Origin: Molossus alvarezi
Taxonomy: Eukaryota; Chordata; Mammalia; Chiroptera; Molossidae
Direction of reading: 5' to 3'
NCBI GenBank assembly: GCA_037176705.1
Contig: CM073907.1
Coordinates: 11,253,001-11,317,000 of the forward strand
DNA: 64,000 nucleotides
Shown here: positions 47,131-59,621 of the stretch, in pieces
Position numbering within the stretch: position 1 is the first letter of the stretch
Layout: every line of letters starts with the position of its first letter
The notes under the pieces: model-generated
What the model saw: only the letters and a program-made list of their open reading frames with translations
Database searches by the model: none
What the model was told of the DNA's origin: nothing
Made by a program: the position numbers and the translations under genes

Positions 47131-47584
47131 GCCATATAATGTTTCCTACGTGTTTGGGGCAAATTCTGGACTTTGTTTTACTTCTACCGGCCACACATTT
47201 TCGAGGCTCTCAAACTGCCCAGAAGTGCAACTCTGATTTCCTAGTTGCTGACGTCCTCATTTTCTACCATCACTCCTATACCTTCTCCTTCCTGTTCAAA
47301 CCTCCAAGACCTCCTCCTCCTCTTCCCGGCTGATTACTTCCTTCCCCATGTTCCACTGAGAAAACAGGTGCAGTCAAATGAGACCTACCGGTCCTCCCCG
47401 CAGGGAACCCAGGAGCCAGACGCACAGGTCCCCACGTGCTCTGCCTTCTCTGCAGGACCTGAGGGACACGTTCGCTCCTACCTCAGGCCAAGCCGTCCAT
47501 GTTCATGGGAGCCCAGCCTCTCCCCTCAAGGTCTGCCTTCCGACAGCCAACCCTTCTTCCTGGTGCATCAATCTCTCTTTCTCC
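47131..47584. other. Intergenic, probably ancient repeat
   Basis: Pyrimidine-rich DNA without a recognised gene or a repeat I can name. Confidence 0.35.
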
Positions 47585-48250
47585 TAGACCTTTCCCGTCA
47601 GCATCAATGCAGCCTGGTGCAGCCACCGTAGAGAGCAATGTGGAGTTACCTCAAAAACTTAAAAATGGAACTACTTTATGACCCAGCATTTCCACTTCTG
47701 CGAATTTATCCGAAGAAACCCAAAACACTAATTTAAAAGAATATATGCATCCCTATGTTCACTGAAGCATTATTTATAATAGCCAAGATTTGTAACAGCC
47801 CAAGGGTCCATCAGTAGATGAGTAGATAAAAAAGCTGTGGTACATCTACACAATGGAATACTACTTGACCGTAAAAAAGAAAAGTTTACCCTTTGTGACC
47901 ACATGGATGGACCTGGAGAGCATCATGCTAAGTAAAATAAGCCTATCAGATACAAGTATCATATGATGTCACTCACATGTGGCATCTAACGACCTGAACT
48001 GCCATGCAAACAGAAGCAGACTCACAGAGAGCAGGCTGACGACTCGGTGTGGAGGGTTCTGGGGCACAGGGATTCAGCAAAAAAAGAAACAAAGAACTCA
48101 TGGACATGGACAACAGTGTGGTGACTGTGGGGGTGGTGGAGGAGGGTACACGGGGGATAAATGGGGAAGGAAAAAAATAAAATAAGACAAAGAAAAACAA
48201 CAACAAAACCCACAATAGAATAAAATGCTCCACTACTAATCTCTTTCTAT
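47585..48250 (+). mobile_element. L1 3' end (sense on +)
   Basis: TATGACCCAGCATTTCCACT, GGGTCCATCAGTAGATGAGT and CACAATGGAATACTACTTGA are L1 ORF2-tail sequences in order. It ends in an A-rich tail (AAAAAAATAAAATAAGACAA). Confidence 0.82.
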
Positions 48251-49375
48251 CTACACCACCAGGACTCACGTAAAGATCATCAAATCCTCCCTTTCCTCCA
48301 GGGCGCTGTGCAGGCTTTATTACTTTGTGCGTGTGACAGGGCCTGGAAACAGGGGAGGCGCCGAGCCTCAGGGACACCAAGGGGGAGGGCAGGTGCCGAG
48401 GTCTGCAGTGGTGAGGAGGAGACGAGATGAGGAAGGCAGCACCTGCTGCCAGGGGCGAGAGGCTCAGGGAGGAGGGCTAGACCCTGGTCTCGAAGCGGCA
48501 CAAGGATAAGGACAGCACGTCACTGCCCGGGCTGCCGGGCCACTGCCTGGACTGCCGGGCCACAGGCGACCTCTCCAGCCACTCTGCGGAGACAGCCCTC
48601 TCACCAGGGAGCCCAGCACTGGACCTACGGGGCTGCAGTGATGTTTGCGGAAGCAAATCAGCTGCAGGCCTTCAGCACCGCGGTTCTGAGCCCTCCAAGA
48701 CCACCGCCCCTTCTGACCTGTCCCGCGACCCAGTCCAGGCTCAGCCTCAGCTCCGCCTCTGAAAGTCTTGCCCCTCATGCCACCAGTGTGGCTGCCCCTC
48801 CCCCGACTCTCTCCTAACTTCTGCTTCTGGCCACAGGGAATAACTCGGACCAGATGTCTTCCTTCACGTCAAACAAAGACTTGGCCAGAGACACGGCACC
48901 GGACAACAGGCGGCGCAGGCGTTCCCCGAGAACAAAGAAGCCACCGGGCACAGTGACGACGCCCGGACGCCCGGCCCACTGCCTGGCACTGCCTGAAAGC
49001 GTCCCACAGCAGGGCCCGGCAGGCTCGCTGAGTCCAAGAGATGGAGTCTGGAGTGCAAGGAGGCCAAGGCACCCAGGACTTGTGGGGAGAGCATGTGGCA
49101 AGGGGGCTGGACTGAGATTCCCAGGGCTGGCTGGGCACTGACCTGCACGTGCGTATGAAGAAACCACAGAGGCTCAGACAAGAGCCAACAGAGAAACGTA
49201 GGTGACCCACTCCCAGAGCTCGGGGCAGGCGGCATCCACGACCCCACCAAGCAGAGGGGAGAGACCTCCCACCACACAGCGCGGAGCAGGGTCTTCGGGC
49301 TGTGTCACCATCGCGGCCGGGCCGGGCGTGGGGACTGGGGGAGAAGGTGAAGGGAGTAAGCAGGACGGATGGGCA
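48251..49375. other. Unclassified GC-rich intergenic block
   Basis: No interspersed repeat recognised. On - it contains AGTAATAAAGCCTGCACAGC (AATAAA at 48316-48321 on +) in a context that could be a transcript 3' end. Upstream on - a short open stretch (48814-48960) has no family I know. Function unknown. Confidence 0.35.
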
Positions 49376-49860
49376 GTCACAAAATAGTCACAGGGACGTA
49401 TGCCGAATAGGAAACACAGTCGTCATATTGGAATGGCCTGGCGGTGCCGGGGAGCCCTGGACTTACTAAGTCATATAAACGTCCAAATGCCGTGCTGTAC
49501 ACCCGAAACGACCATGACAGTGAATGTCCAGTGTAACTGAAAACAGTTCACAAGCCCACAGATACAGAGAGCAGATCGGTGGTGGCAGAGGCGGGGGAAG
49601 GTTGTGAAGTCAGTCAGTCCTGGGGTGTAAGTACAGCATGGTGACTGGTCCACACACTGTGTCGCTCACTGGAAAGCTGCTGAGAGAGGAGATGCTGAAA
49701 GTCACACAAGAAAAAATATCGTGCGTGTGACTATGTGAGGTGACAGGTGCTAACTAGCCTTGTGACCATTTTGCAGTTTATGCAAATAGCGAATCGCTGT
49801 GTTGTTCCCCCCAAAATAACAAGATGTCATATGTCAATTACACCTCAGTTGGCCTGCCCT
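49376..49860 (+). mobile_element. Two adjacent decayed L1 3' ends
   Basis: AAAATAGTCACAGGGACGTA ... GTACACCCGAAACGACCATG, followed by a second 3' end finishing GATGTCATATGTCAATTACA, corresponds to the L1 3' UTR pattern repeated twice. Confidence 0.55.
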
Positions 49861-49922
49861 GGTGATGAAGCCAGAGAAGGAAAAGAAAAATTATCTTGTT
49901 CTTAAAAAACATGACTATGGGA

Positions 49923-50110
49923 GCCCAACCGCTGTGGCTCAGTGGACTGAGCATCGTCCCATGGACTGAGAGGTCTGGTTCGAAGCCCGGTCAGGGCACA
50001 TGCCGGGGTTGTGGGCTCCATCCCCAGAAGGGTGTGTGCAGGAGGCAGCCGACGGATGCTTCTCACATCAATGTTTCTATCTAACTTTCCCTTCCTCTCT
50101 CTCTAAAAAA
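49923..50110 (+). mobile_element. Ves SINE (+)
   Basis: GCCCAACCGCTGTGGCTCAG head, CAGGAGGCAGCC body, then a CT-rich stretch and A-tail. Confidence 0.92.
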
Positions 50111-50320
50111 ATCAACAAAAACATATTTTTAAAAAATACAGCTATGGCTGATTTGCATGCTAGTGCCGGGAACTAGACCACCACAGGTATTATTTCCTAT
50201 CAAAGAAAGAAACCTGACAATAAAAACAAGAGTGCCACCACGGCAGTGAGGAGGAGGCAGCCCGACTGAAGGCTGTTCTGGACCTGCCCTCAGAGTTTCT
50301 TTTCATTCATTCATTCATTT

Positions 50321-50744
50321 GTTAATCCTCATCTGAGGATATTTTTCCATTGATTTTTAGATACAGTGGAAGGGAGGGATGCTGGGAGAGGGAAAGGGGG
50401 AGGGATGCTGGGAGAGGGGAAGGGGGAGGGATGCTGGGAGAGGGAAAGGGGAAGGGATGCTGGGAGGGGGGGAGGGATGCTGGGAGAGGGAAAGGGGGAG
50501 GGATGCTGGGAGAGGGGGAGGGATGCTGGGAGAGGGGAAGAGAGGAGGGAGAGAGGGGGGGGGAGAGAGAGAGAGAGAGACATCAATGTGAGAGAGACAC
50601 ATCGATTGGTTGCCTCTTGCACGATCCTGACCAGGGCCGGGGATTGAACCTGCAACCCAAGTCCGTGCCCTTGACTGGAATTGAACCTGAGACCCTTCAG
50701 TCCGCAGGCCAACGCTCTAACCACTGAGCACAACTGGCCAGGGC
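50321..50744 (-). mobile_element. Ves SINE enlarged by an internal minisatellite
   Basis: SINE ends are intact (GTTAATCCTCATCTGAGGAT on the left, GGCCAGGGC on the right), but the normally ~30-bp GGGAGG-rich segment has expanded to about 200 bp. The total length is ~424 bp instead of ~230. Confidence 0.92.
50368..50560. repeat. ~26-bp x 7 purine-rich minisatellite
   Basis: Seven copies of GATGCTGGGAGAGGGAAAGG with GGGAGG spacers, wholly inside a Ves SINE. Confidence 0.93.
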
Positions 50745-52830
50745 TTCCTAGAATTTAAAAGCAAACATCAGAAGGATCAAACCGATTTCTAGGTCCCAAA
50801 TAAAGCCCACAATTTTTTAAAGAAAGACAACCAAATCAAGAACCCAATGACTCAAAATTCACCATATCCACCACCTAATCAAACATTACCTGGCGTGCAG
50901 AAAAACAAGAAAATTCAATCCGTGACCAGGAAAAACAACATACAACTACAGGCAGACCCGGAATGACACGAACGACAGGATGATCAGACAAAGACACTGA
51001 AACGGCTACTCTGAATGTATTTATTCCACGTGCTCAAAAGCATGAAACAACCATGAAAGGAAAGAGCTACCAGAGGCCCAAACAACCCTAGAGGTGAAAG
51101 AGCCCTGTGATGACAGGTGCCCTGAGAGGACTAACAGAGGGTTAATTAATTAATTAATGCCACGTAGGGAGTGGCATGGGGCGACCAGTCCCTCAGAGAG
51201 GAAGCCGATCACCCGTGACTGACGCCCTGCTGAGCAAGCGGTCCACCTCCCAATGCCACGTAAGGTAACCGGACAGGAATGATCACAGAAAGTATTTAAA
51301 GAAATAACAGCTCAAATTTTTTCATATGAGAAGAACTATGAAAACCACGTCCAGGCTCCTCGCAAGCAAATGGCTCACGCTATTCTCTTCGACGGTCTCT
51401 GCTGCTCACGGACGGCCGATGGCTGCCCCTGTCCGTCCCAGTTCCCGGTCACTCACACACACTAACCTGGGGGGGGGGGCTAACCGGCCCCAGCGCCCTG
51501 CAGCGTCCCCACTGCTCCCTCTACACTTCCTTCCTGCCAGGCCAACAGCCTACTCACGGCACCTGGAGAGCCCCCCACCCCCGTGACAGTGCTACGAAGT
51601 CCCACCCTCCTCTTGGGTGTCATCCTAAGGAAAGACCACCTCCGCCAGCAAACCTGTCTGGTCCCATCACCCACGTCTCCTGACCCACGTCCCTCTCATG
51701 GGACCGAACGTGACCCTGCCTCCTCACTCTTGCACAGGCTTCAGCTGGCCCACTGGTGTAAGTGCCCGGAGGGTGGGCCACGTCCTTCTGTCGCGGCCTC
51801 TCGGCACAAACTGGCGCTCTGGAAGGTCTGAGTGAGCGAGGGACAGCGCGTGTTCCTTCTACAGGGCAGTAAACGGGGTGTGTAATGACAGCGTCTCCCC
51901 ATCTGGGAGTCTCCCCCGGGCTGTCACAAGGACGGAGTCCTCCACAGCACACCCGCAGGGTCCCTACAGTTCTGAGCAGCATGGGGTGGGTACAGGTCAC
52001 AGGTCGGAGCTGCACACTGCCACCAGGTGAGTCCTTCCCAGGGCCACGGGGCCCAACGGGCCGAGCAGGCGGGCAGTGGCCAGCCCCACTATCCCCCGCG
52101 GGCTCATGGAGACAGGCAGAAGTGGACGCTGCCCCCTCTCCCACGCCCACACCCCGCTTGGCCTGGTGAGGCCGTCCTTCCCACCTGGAAATGAGTTGGG
52201 GGGAGCCCGGCCGAGGCACTGGGTATGCAGGGACATGGCTGAGGGCACCTACTTCACTGCCCGCAATGAGGATGCTGTCTCAGGCACGGAGCAGGGTTGG
52301 CTCACTGGCTCAGGGCACCACCAAGGACACCAGCAGGGTGACGCTGATGCTATGGTTCCCCTTAGGGGTCAGGCGGTGGATCTGACTTTTCTTATCACTG
52401 CAAGGCTGTGTCCTTACGGACCTGCAGATGTCGGCTTAACTCTTCTCTCTGCTGCCTCCTCCTGAAACCCTGCCTCGGGGGTCATGCACTAAGAGCAGTC
52501 CTGAGGGCCACCATGCTCTGGAGCTGGGCCATGCAGCTGTGTCCTCCCCAGGCCCACAGCTGACAGTCGCAGGTGGCAGAGCACAGGGCTCCTGAGCCCC
52601 AGGCCTGGGTTGGGCGCCTGGGCCCCATTTCCAGCTGTGCTTGATCTCCGACAGCCCAGCCCCTCACCTGCGACCAAGAAGCCCCAGAAAGTCCCTGGAG
52701 CTCTGTGGCATCTACCTGGTGCACGGGTTAGAGAGTGGCCTCGACTCTGCACGTGTGGTCTGTTCCCAAAGAGAAATCTTCGCATGCCTGTGGTCCTCCC
52801 CCAGAACACTGCCTCCTGCCCACGCCGCAC
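50745..52830. other. Intergenic, no gene recognised
   Basis: 50745-51320 is A-rich with LINE-like character, not firmly assigned. 51320-52830 is GC-rich and unclassified, without a convincing coding exon. Confidence 0.4.
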
Positions 52831-53540
52831 TGCTATTCGGACAGGTCTGCTCCCCTCTCTCCCTCCGCGGCCACCCCGCTGACACCCCGCTGCTATTGGG
52901 ACAGGTCTGCTCCCCTCTCTCCCTCCGCGGCCACCCCGCTGACACCCCGCTGCTATTGGGACAGGTCTGCTCCCCTCTCTCCCTCCGCGGCCACCCCGCT
53001 GACACCCCGCTGCTATTCGGACAGGTCTGCTCCCCTCTCTCCCTCCGCGGCCACCCCGCTGACCCCCGCTGCCATTCGGACAGGTCTGCTCCCCTCTCCC
53101 CCTCCGCGGCCGCCCCGCTGACCCCCGCACTGCCATTCGGACAGGTCTGCTCCCCTCTCCCCCTCCGCGGCCGCCCCGCTGACCCCCGCACTGCCATTCG
53201 GACAGGTCTGCTCCCCTCTCCCCCTCCGCGGCCACCCCGCTGACCCCCGCACTGCTATTCGGACAGGTCTGCTCCCCTCTCCCCCTCCGCGGCCGCCCCG
53301 CTGACCCCCGCTGCCATTCGGACAGGTCTGCTCCCCTCTCTCCTTCCGCGGCCACCCCGCTGACCCCCGCACTGCCATTCGGACAGGTCTGCTCCCCTCT
53401 CCCCCTCCGCGGCCGCCCCGCTGACCCCCGCACTGCCATTCGGACAGGTCTGCTCCCCTCTCCCCCTCCGCGGCCGCCCCGCTGACCCCCGCACTGCCAT
53501 TCGGACAGGTCTGCTCCCCTCTCTCCCTCCGCGGCCGCCA
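52831..53540. repeat. 60-bp x 12 GC-rich minisatellite
   Basis: Twelve units of ~60 bp (ATTCGGACAGGTCTGCTCCC + CTCTCCCTCCGCGGCCACCC + CGCTGACACCCCGCTGCT). The first four are almost identical, and later units are 58-61 bp with CCGCGGCCGCC variants. Each unit has a CCGCGG site. Its length, a multiple of 3, produces long open frames on both strands that are not genes. Confidence 0.97.
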
Positions 53541-54240
53541 GTGATTTCTTCCAGGCCGCACCTCCCTGCCGGTGCGCGCTCCCCACTGGTCCCGGCACAG
53601 TGGCAGCGCTCCCGCACGTCACCCCATACACAGACGAAGCCGTCCACTGGGAGTCGGTCCGCTGCCTTTCTGACACCCTATTTTCATGGGGGGACAGATG
53701 CCCTGGTGTCCCTGCCAGGGAGAGCGACACTTCCACTCCACCTTTCCCACAACTCGGGCTGTAGCTCCGCCGCACATCTCCACACCAAGAAACTCCAGTG
53801 CGTGTCGGACAGAAGCTTCCCAGGGACGGTGGGCACAGGCCGGGAGGGGAGGAAGCTTCTCTCTGCTCTTCAGTAAAGACGGACACGGAAGCAGTGGTGG
53901 AGGGTGGTCGGGGGAGAAACACAGGGAGCAAGCCGGCAGCGCCGCCCCAGCAGTGACTACAGCTTCCTGCACCGTCCTGGTCTGGGACAGCCTCAACCCC
54001 GCCCTGCGACTGGGAAAGCAAAGTCCCAGCACCTTCCCTTACACAGCGACCCGCCCCGTCATCGCTCTCTGAAAACCTAACCTAGTGGTGGTGACTGGCT
54101 CTGAACCAGGTGAGGCCCGGGCCTCCAAACCACCTCCGCCCGCTGGCCAGGGAGCCCGCTGGGCCCGAGCGCACTGAAGGCAGAAGGATGTGGTGACATC
54201 GCGCAAACATGAGAAGGCAGCATGAACCCTCTGGCAATGG
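53541..54240. other. Intergenic GC-rich DNA
   Basis: No repeat family or coding exon recognised. Confidence 0.5.
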
Positions 54241-54896
54241 TCAATAGAGAGTCCAAGTTAGATTCTGCGATCCGACAGTGGTGGTATATAACTAACGTAT
54301 AACTCTAGTTTAAAAATTAAAAACCACACATAGTAAAAATAACCATGACCACAATAATCTGCTATTGGTTACACAGTATGAAAAACACGTACCTTAACAT
54401 CAGTAGCCTAAAATGTGAGGAAAGGAGGGGTAAAAGTATAATGTTTAGGGACATATAGAAGATAAGTTACCTGTTAAATAGGGTATTATAATTTCAAGAT
54501 ATTTTATGTAAGCCATGGCAACCACAAGAAGAAAACCTGTGGTAACCACACAAAAGAACATGATGAAGTCAAAGCACACTGGTACCGAAAGACACCAAAA
54601 CACAAAGAAGACAGCAGGATAAGAGAAAACAATGGATTTATAAAATGAGCCAGAAAACAATGAATGAAACGGCAGTAGTAAGGCCTTGCACATCAATATT
54701 ACTTTAAACATAAATGGATTAAAATCTCTAATCAAAAGACGTCCAATAGCAAAATGGATTTTAAAAATCCAAAGATAAGCTGCCTTTAAGAGATTCATGT
54801 TAGCCTTAGAGATGCAGACTGAGAACAAAGGATGGAAAAAGATACTGTATGCAAAGGGTAGCCAAAAACAAAAACTAGCTTATTAGCTTTGCTTTA

Positions 54897-55115
54897 GCCC
54901 GGCCAGTGTGGCTCAGTGGTTGAGCACCGACCCTGCACCAAGAGGTCGCCGGTTCGATTCCCGGTCAGGGCACATGCCCAGGTTGTGGGCCTGATCCCCA
55001 GTGCGGGGCATGCAGGAGGCAGCCAATCAATGTTCTCTCTCATTAATGTTTCTATCTCTCCCTCTCTCTTCCTCTTTCTCTGAAACCAATAAGAAAAAAA
55101 AATTAAAACAAAAAA
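54897..55115 (+). mobile_element. Ves SINE nested in L1
   Basis: GCCCGGCCAGTGTGGCTCAG head, GGTTCGATTCCCGG B-box-like segment, CT-rich tail and A-rich end. Confidence 0.94.
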
Positions 55116-55782
55116 ACAGAGGTGTAACTATACTTGTACCAGACAAAATAAACTTTCAACTAAAAATGGTACTAGGCGACAATGAAGATCATTATATAAT
55201 GATAAAGGGGTCAATCCATCAAGAAGACAGAAAAATGTAAATATTTATGCACTGAACACTAGAACACCTAAATATGTAAAGAGAAAACTAAGAGCTAAAA
55301 GTAGAAATAAACAATACAATAACAGCTGGGACAGGAATATTCCACACTTGACCGTGGATAGATCATCCAGACAGAGGCTCTGTAAGAAAGCAGATTTGAA
55401 AGACACTGGAGAACACATGGACCTAAGGGACATACATATATATCCTATCCCAACAACAGAGGAAGACACATTCTTCTCATGCACCCAGGGAAAATCAAGG
55501 ATAGACCACGCCAGGCCACAAAACAATTCTTATCAAATGCAAGAAGACTGAAATCACACCAAGTATCTATCTCCTCTGAGCACAATGGCATGAAACTAGA
55601 AGTCAGTAACAGGAAGAAAACTGAGAAATTCACAAACACATGGAAATTAACACTCTCCTGAACCACCAATGGACCAAAGAAGAAATCACAGGTGAAACAA
55701 AAAAGTACATTGAGACAAATTAGATGGAAATACAACATACCAACACAGATGGGATGCAGCAAAAGTAGTTCTAAGAGGGAAA

Positions 55783-55932
55783 CTAACTTTGTACAGGACA
55801 GACGGTTACTAGACTTACCATGGTGATCATTTCATCAGATATATAAATGTCAAATTAGTACTTTATATACTTGAAACTAATGTAATATTGTATGTCGACT
55901 ATAATTTTAAAAAGCAACTTAAAAAAAAAAAA
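55783..55932 (+). mobile_element. Nested L1 3' end (second insertion)
   Basis: L1 ORF2 sequence is interrupted by a 3' UTR end (GGTTACTAGACTTACCATGG ... ATTGTATGTCGACTATAATT) plus A(12). ORF2 sequence then resumes (CAACCTAACTCTACATCTT). This is a 5'-truncated L1 of only ~150 bp. Confidence 0.8.
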
Positions 55933-57230
55933 GAATTCAACCTAACTCTACATCTTAAAAAATTAAAAAATGAAGAACAGCCAAAATTAGAAGGAAAGAA
56001 ATAATGAAGATTAGATAGAACAGAACAGGAAAACAATAGAAATTAATAAAACTAAGCTGGTTCTTTGAAAAGATAAACACAAATCTTTAGCTAGACTAAG
56101 GCAAAAAAGAAAGGACCCAATTCAACAAAATTATAAATGAAAAAGAAGACATTACAACTGATACCACAGAAAAACAAGGGATCATAAGAGGCTTTTATGG
56201 ACAACTATATGCCCCAAACTGGGACAACCCAGTTTAAGGAAACTGAAAAAAATTCTTAGAAACAGCCTACCAAGACTGATCCAGGAAAAAACAGAAAATC
56301 TGAAGAGACCAATTACTAGTAAATAAAAAAACCCAAAAAACTGAATCAATAATCAAACTATCCCAACAAAGAAAGCCCAGGACTAGATGGTTTCACTGAT
56401 AAATTTTACCAAACCCTTAAAGAATTAACAATTCCTCTCAAATTGTTCTAAAAATCAAAGAGGAGGCAACACTCCCAAACTCATTCTACAAGGCCAGCAT
56501 TACTCTGATACCAAAGCCAGAAAATGACAATGTAAGAAAACTACCAGCCAAAATCCCTGATGAATCTAGGTGCAAAAATTATCAATAAAATACTAGCACA
56601 CCAAAGTCAGCAGCACATGAAAGGATCATTCACCATGATCGAGTGGGATTTATTCCAGGGATGCAAAATGGCTCAACATCCCCAAATCAACAGTGTGATA
56701 TACCTCATTAACAAAATGAAGGTTAAGCACCATACGAGCAGCTCAATAGATGCAGAAAAAACATTTGACACAATTCAACATTCATTCATGACAAAAACTC
56801 TTAACCTATTAGGTACAAAAGGAATGTACCTCAACGTAATAAAGGCCAAATATGACAAGCTCACCGCTAACATCATGCTTACCGGTGAAAGGTTGAAAAC
56901 TTTGCCTCTGAGCTCAGGTGCAAAACACTCTCACCACTGCTATTCAGCACTATACTGGAAGTCCCAGCCAAGAGAATCCAGGCACGAAAAAGAAATAAAA
57001 AGCATAAGAATTGGAAAAGAAGAAGTAAAATTGCCTCTATTTGAAGATGACAATTTCATATATATAAAATCCTAAAGACTCCACCAAAAATCTGTTAGAT
57101 CCGATCAATAAATTCAATAAAGCTCCAGGATACAAAAATCAACACACAAAAATCAGTAGTGTGTATACACTAACTATGAATTATCTTTAAAAAAATAAAG
57201 AAAATGATCCCATTTAAAATAGCATCAAAT

Positions 57231-57438
57231 GCCCTGGTCAGTTTGGCTCAGTAGTCAGAGCACCAGCCTGCAGATCAAAGAGTTGAAGGTTCAATTCCCA
57301 GTCAAGGGAACGTACCTGGGTTTCGGATTCAATCCAGGCCCTGGTTGGCATCGTGAGGGAGGCAACCACTCAATGAGTCTCTCTCACGTTGAATTTTCTC
57401 TCTCTCTCCCCGTCGCTACCTCCCACTCTATCTAAAAA
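57231..57438 (+). mobile_element. Ves SINE nested in L1
   Basis: GCCCTGGTCAGTTTGGCTCAG head. AGCATCAAA is duplicated at 57221 and 57439. Confidence 0.94.
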
Positions 57439-58504
57439 AGCATCAAAAACAACAGAATAAATTTAACCAAGGACATGAAACATTTCTACTGAAAATGACG
57501 ATACTGATGAAACAAACTAAAGATACAAATACATGGAAAGATATTCATTCCTTTATGGACTGGGAGATTTAATATTGTTAAAGTTCCCATATTACACAAA
57601 GTCATCTATAGATTCACATGCTATCCCTATCAAGATTCCAGAGGAATTTTTTTTTTTTACAGAAGTAGAAAAAACAATCCTAATTTATAATGGAAGCACA
57701 AAAGGCTATAACTAGCCAAGGCAATCCTAACAAAAAAGGTACAAGGCAAGGGACGTCAAACTTCCTGATTTCAAGGTGTATTATAAAGCTATAGTAATCA
57801 AAACAGTATGGTAAGGACATAAAAACACACAAGCCAATGAAAGAGACTCGAGAGCCTAGAAATAAACATATGCATACATAGTCAAGTAATATTTGACAAA
57901 GGAGCTAAGAATACTCAATGGAGAAGACATTTTCTTCAATAAATGGTGCTGGGAAACCTGGATACTTACATGTAAAAGAAAATAAGTAGAACCCTATCTG
58001 ACACCACTCATAAAAATTAACTACAAAATGGATTGTTGTAGCCTTGAATATAAGACTGAAAACCATAAAACTCCTAGAAAAAAACATAGGAAGTTAGCTT
58101 CTTGACATCAGTATTGGCAGTGATTTTTTGGGGTGTGACAAGAACAAGCCACACATCAAAAATAAACAAGTGACATCAAACTAAAAAGCTTCGACACAGC
58201 AAAATAAACAGTCAACAAAATATAAAGACAACCTATGAAATGGAAAAAAGTATTTGCAAACCTTATATCTAATAAGGGGGGAGGTTAACATCCAAAATGT
58301 ATAAAGAACTCATACAACTCAATAGCAAAAAAACAAATAAACCTATTTAGAAATGAGCAAAGGACCTGAACAGACATTTTCCCGAAGAAGTAATACAAAC
58401 CACCAACAAGTACATGAAAAGGTGCTCAACATCACTAATGATGCAACTTAAAACCACATCACCTCATGCGTGTTAGAATGGCTATCATCAAAAAGATAAG
58501 AGAT

Positions 58505-58747
58505 GCCTGGCAGGTTTGGCTCAGCGGGAGCGTTGGCCCGCGGACCAATGAGTCACGGGTTCAATTCCGGCCATGGGCATGTACCTTGGTTTTGGTTCGT
58601 CCCTGGCACTAGTCGGTCAGGGTCATGCGGGAGGCGACCAGTAGATGTGACCCTCTCATGCCAATGTTTCTCTCTCTCCCTTTCTCCCCCTCCTACTCTG
58701 TCTGAAGATAAATAGAAAAATATCCTCGGGTGAGGATTAAAAAAAAA
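58505..58747 (+). mobile_element. Ves SINE nested in L1
   Basis: GCCTGGCAGGTTTGGCTCAG head and ATCCTCGGGTGAGGATT tail. The target duplication AAAAGATAAGAGAT / AAAAGATGAGAGAT lies at 58491 and 58744. Confidence 0.95.
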
Positions 58748-59621
58748 GATGAGAGATAACAAAAGCTGGGGAGGAGGTGGAGAAAAGGGATTGTAAACTG
58801 GTATAGCTACTATGGAAAAGAGTATAAAGATTCCTCAAAAAATTAGAACTAGAACTACCATGCGATCCAGCAGTTCCACTTTGGGGAATATACCCAGAGG
58901 AATGGGAACACTATGTCGAGGAGATTCTATACCCCATGTTCACAGCAGCTTTATTTACAACAGCCAAGACAGAGAAAACCTAAGTGTCCATCAACAAGTG
59001 AACGGATGAAAAAGTTATACACACACAAAATGAAATATCATTGTGCCATAAAACAGGAAATCCTACCATTTGAGATGCATGGACCTTGAAGGCACTATAT
59101 TAAGTGAAATAAGCCAGTCAGAAAGACAAATATGGTATGACTCCACCTATATGTGGAGCCTAAAAAAGAGAAGAAGCCAAACTCATAGAAAAAGAGATCA
59201 GATTTGTGGTTACCAGAGGCAGGGGGGAGGGGGAGGGGAACTGAATGGAGGTGGTTAAAAGGTACGAACTCAAAGTTATAAGGTCAGTAAGCACTGGGCT
59301 GTAACGTACAGCATGGTGACTACAGTTAACGCTGCTGTACATACGATACATAGTAGTGTTGTTAAGAGTGAATCTTACGAGTTCTCATCACAAGGAAAAA
59401 ACCTCGTTTTTTTGTATCTGTGAGAACATGGACGTAACTAAACTTACTGCGGCAATCACTTCACGACCTAAGTCATTATGCGATGTATTCAACTTACACA
59501 GTGCTTGTGTCTCAATAAAACGAGGAGAAAGAAGAAAAATGTTACAGGGCCCACATCTTTCTCCCTCAAGCCCAGACGGTGTTCACAGGGTACACAGGCA
59601 GCTTAAAGAACTGCCTGTCTC

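Larger units (their letters stand above)
54240..59545 (+). mobile_element. Long L1 (ORF2 to 3' end), sense on +, with nested insertions
   Basis: L1 ORF2 sequence starts around ATGGATTAAAATCTCTAATC (54713) and continues through the RT region to the 3' UTR, ending CAATAAAACGAGGAGAAAG near 59515-59535. The longest open remnant, 56560-57075, is RT sequence. The YxDD-type catalytic motif, FADD in active L1s, reads FEDD, and there are many stops elsewhere. Three SINEs and a separate L1 3' end are nested inside. Confidence 0.88.

Noticed and set aside
52489..54021. 510-codon open frame on -
   Set aside because: Most of it is the 60-bp GC-rich minisatellite read in frame. No known domain, and equivalent long frames exist on +.
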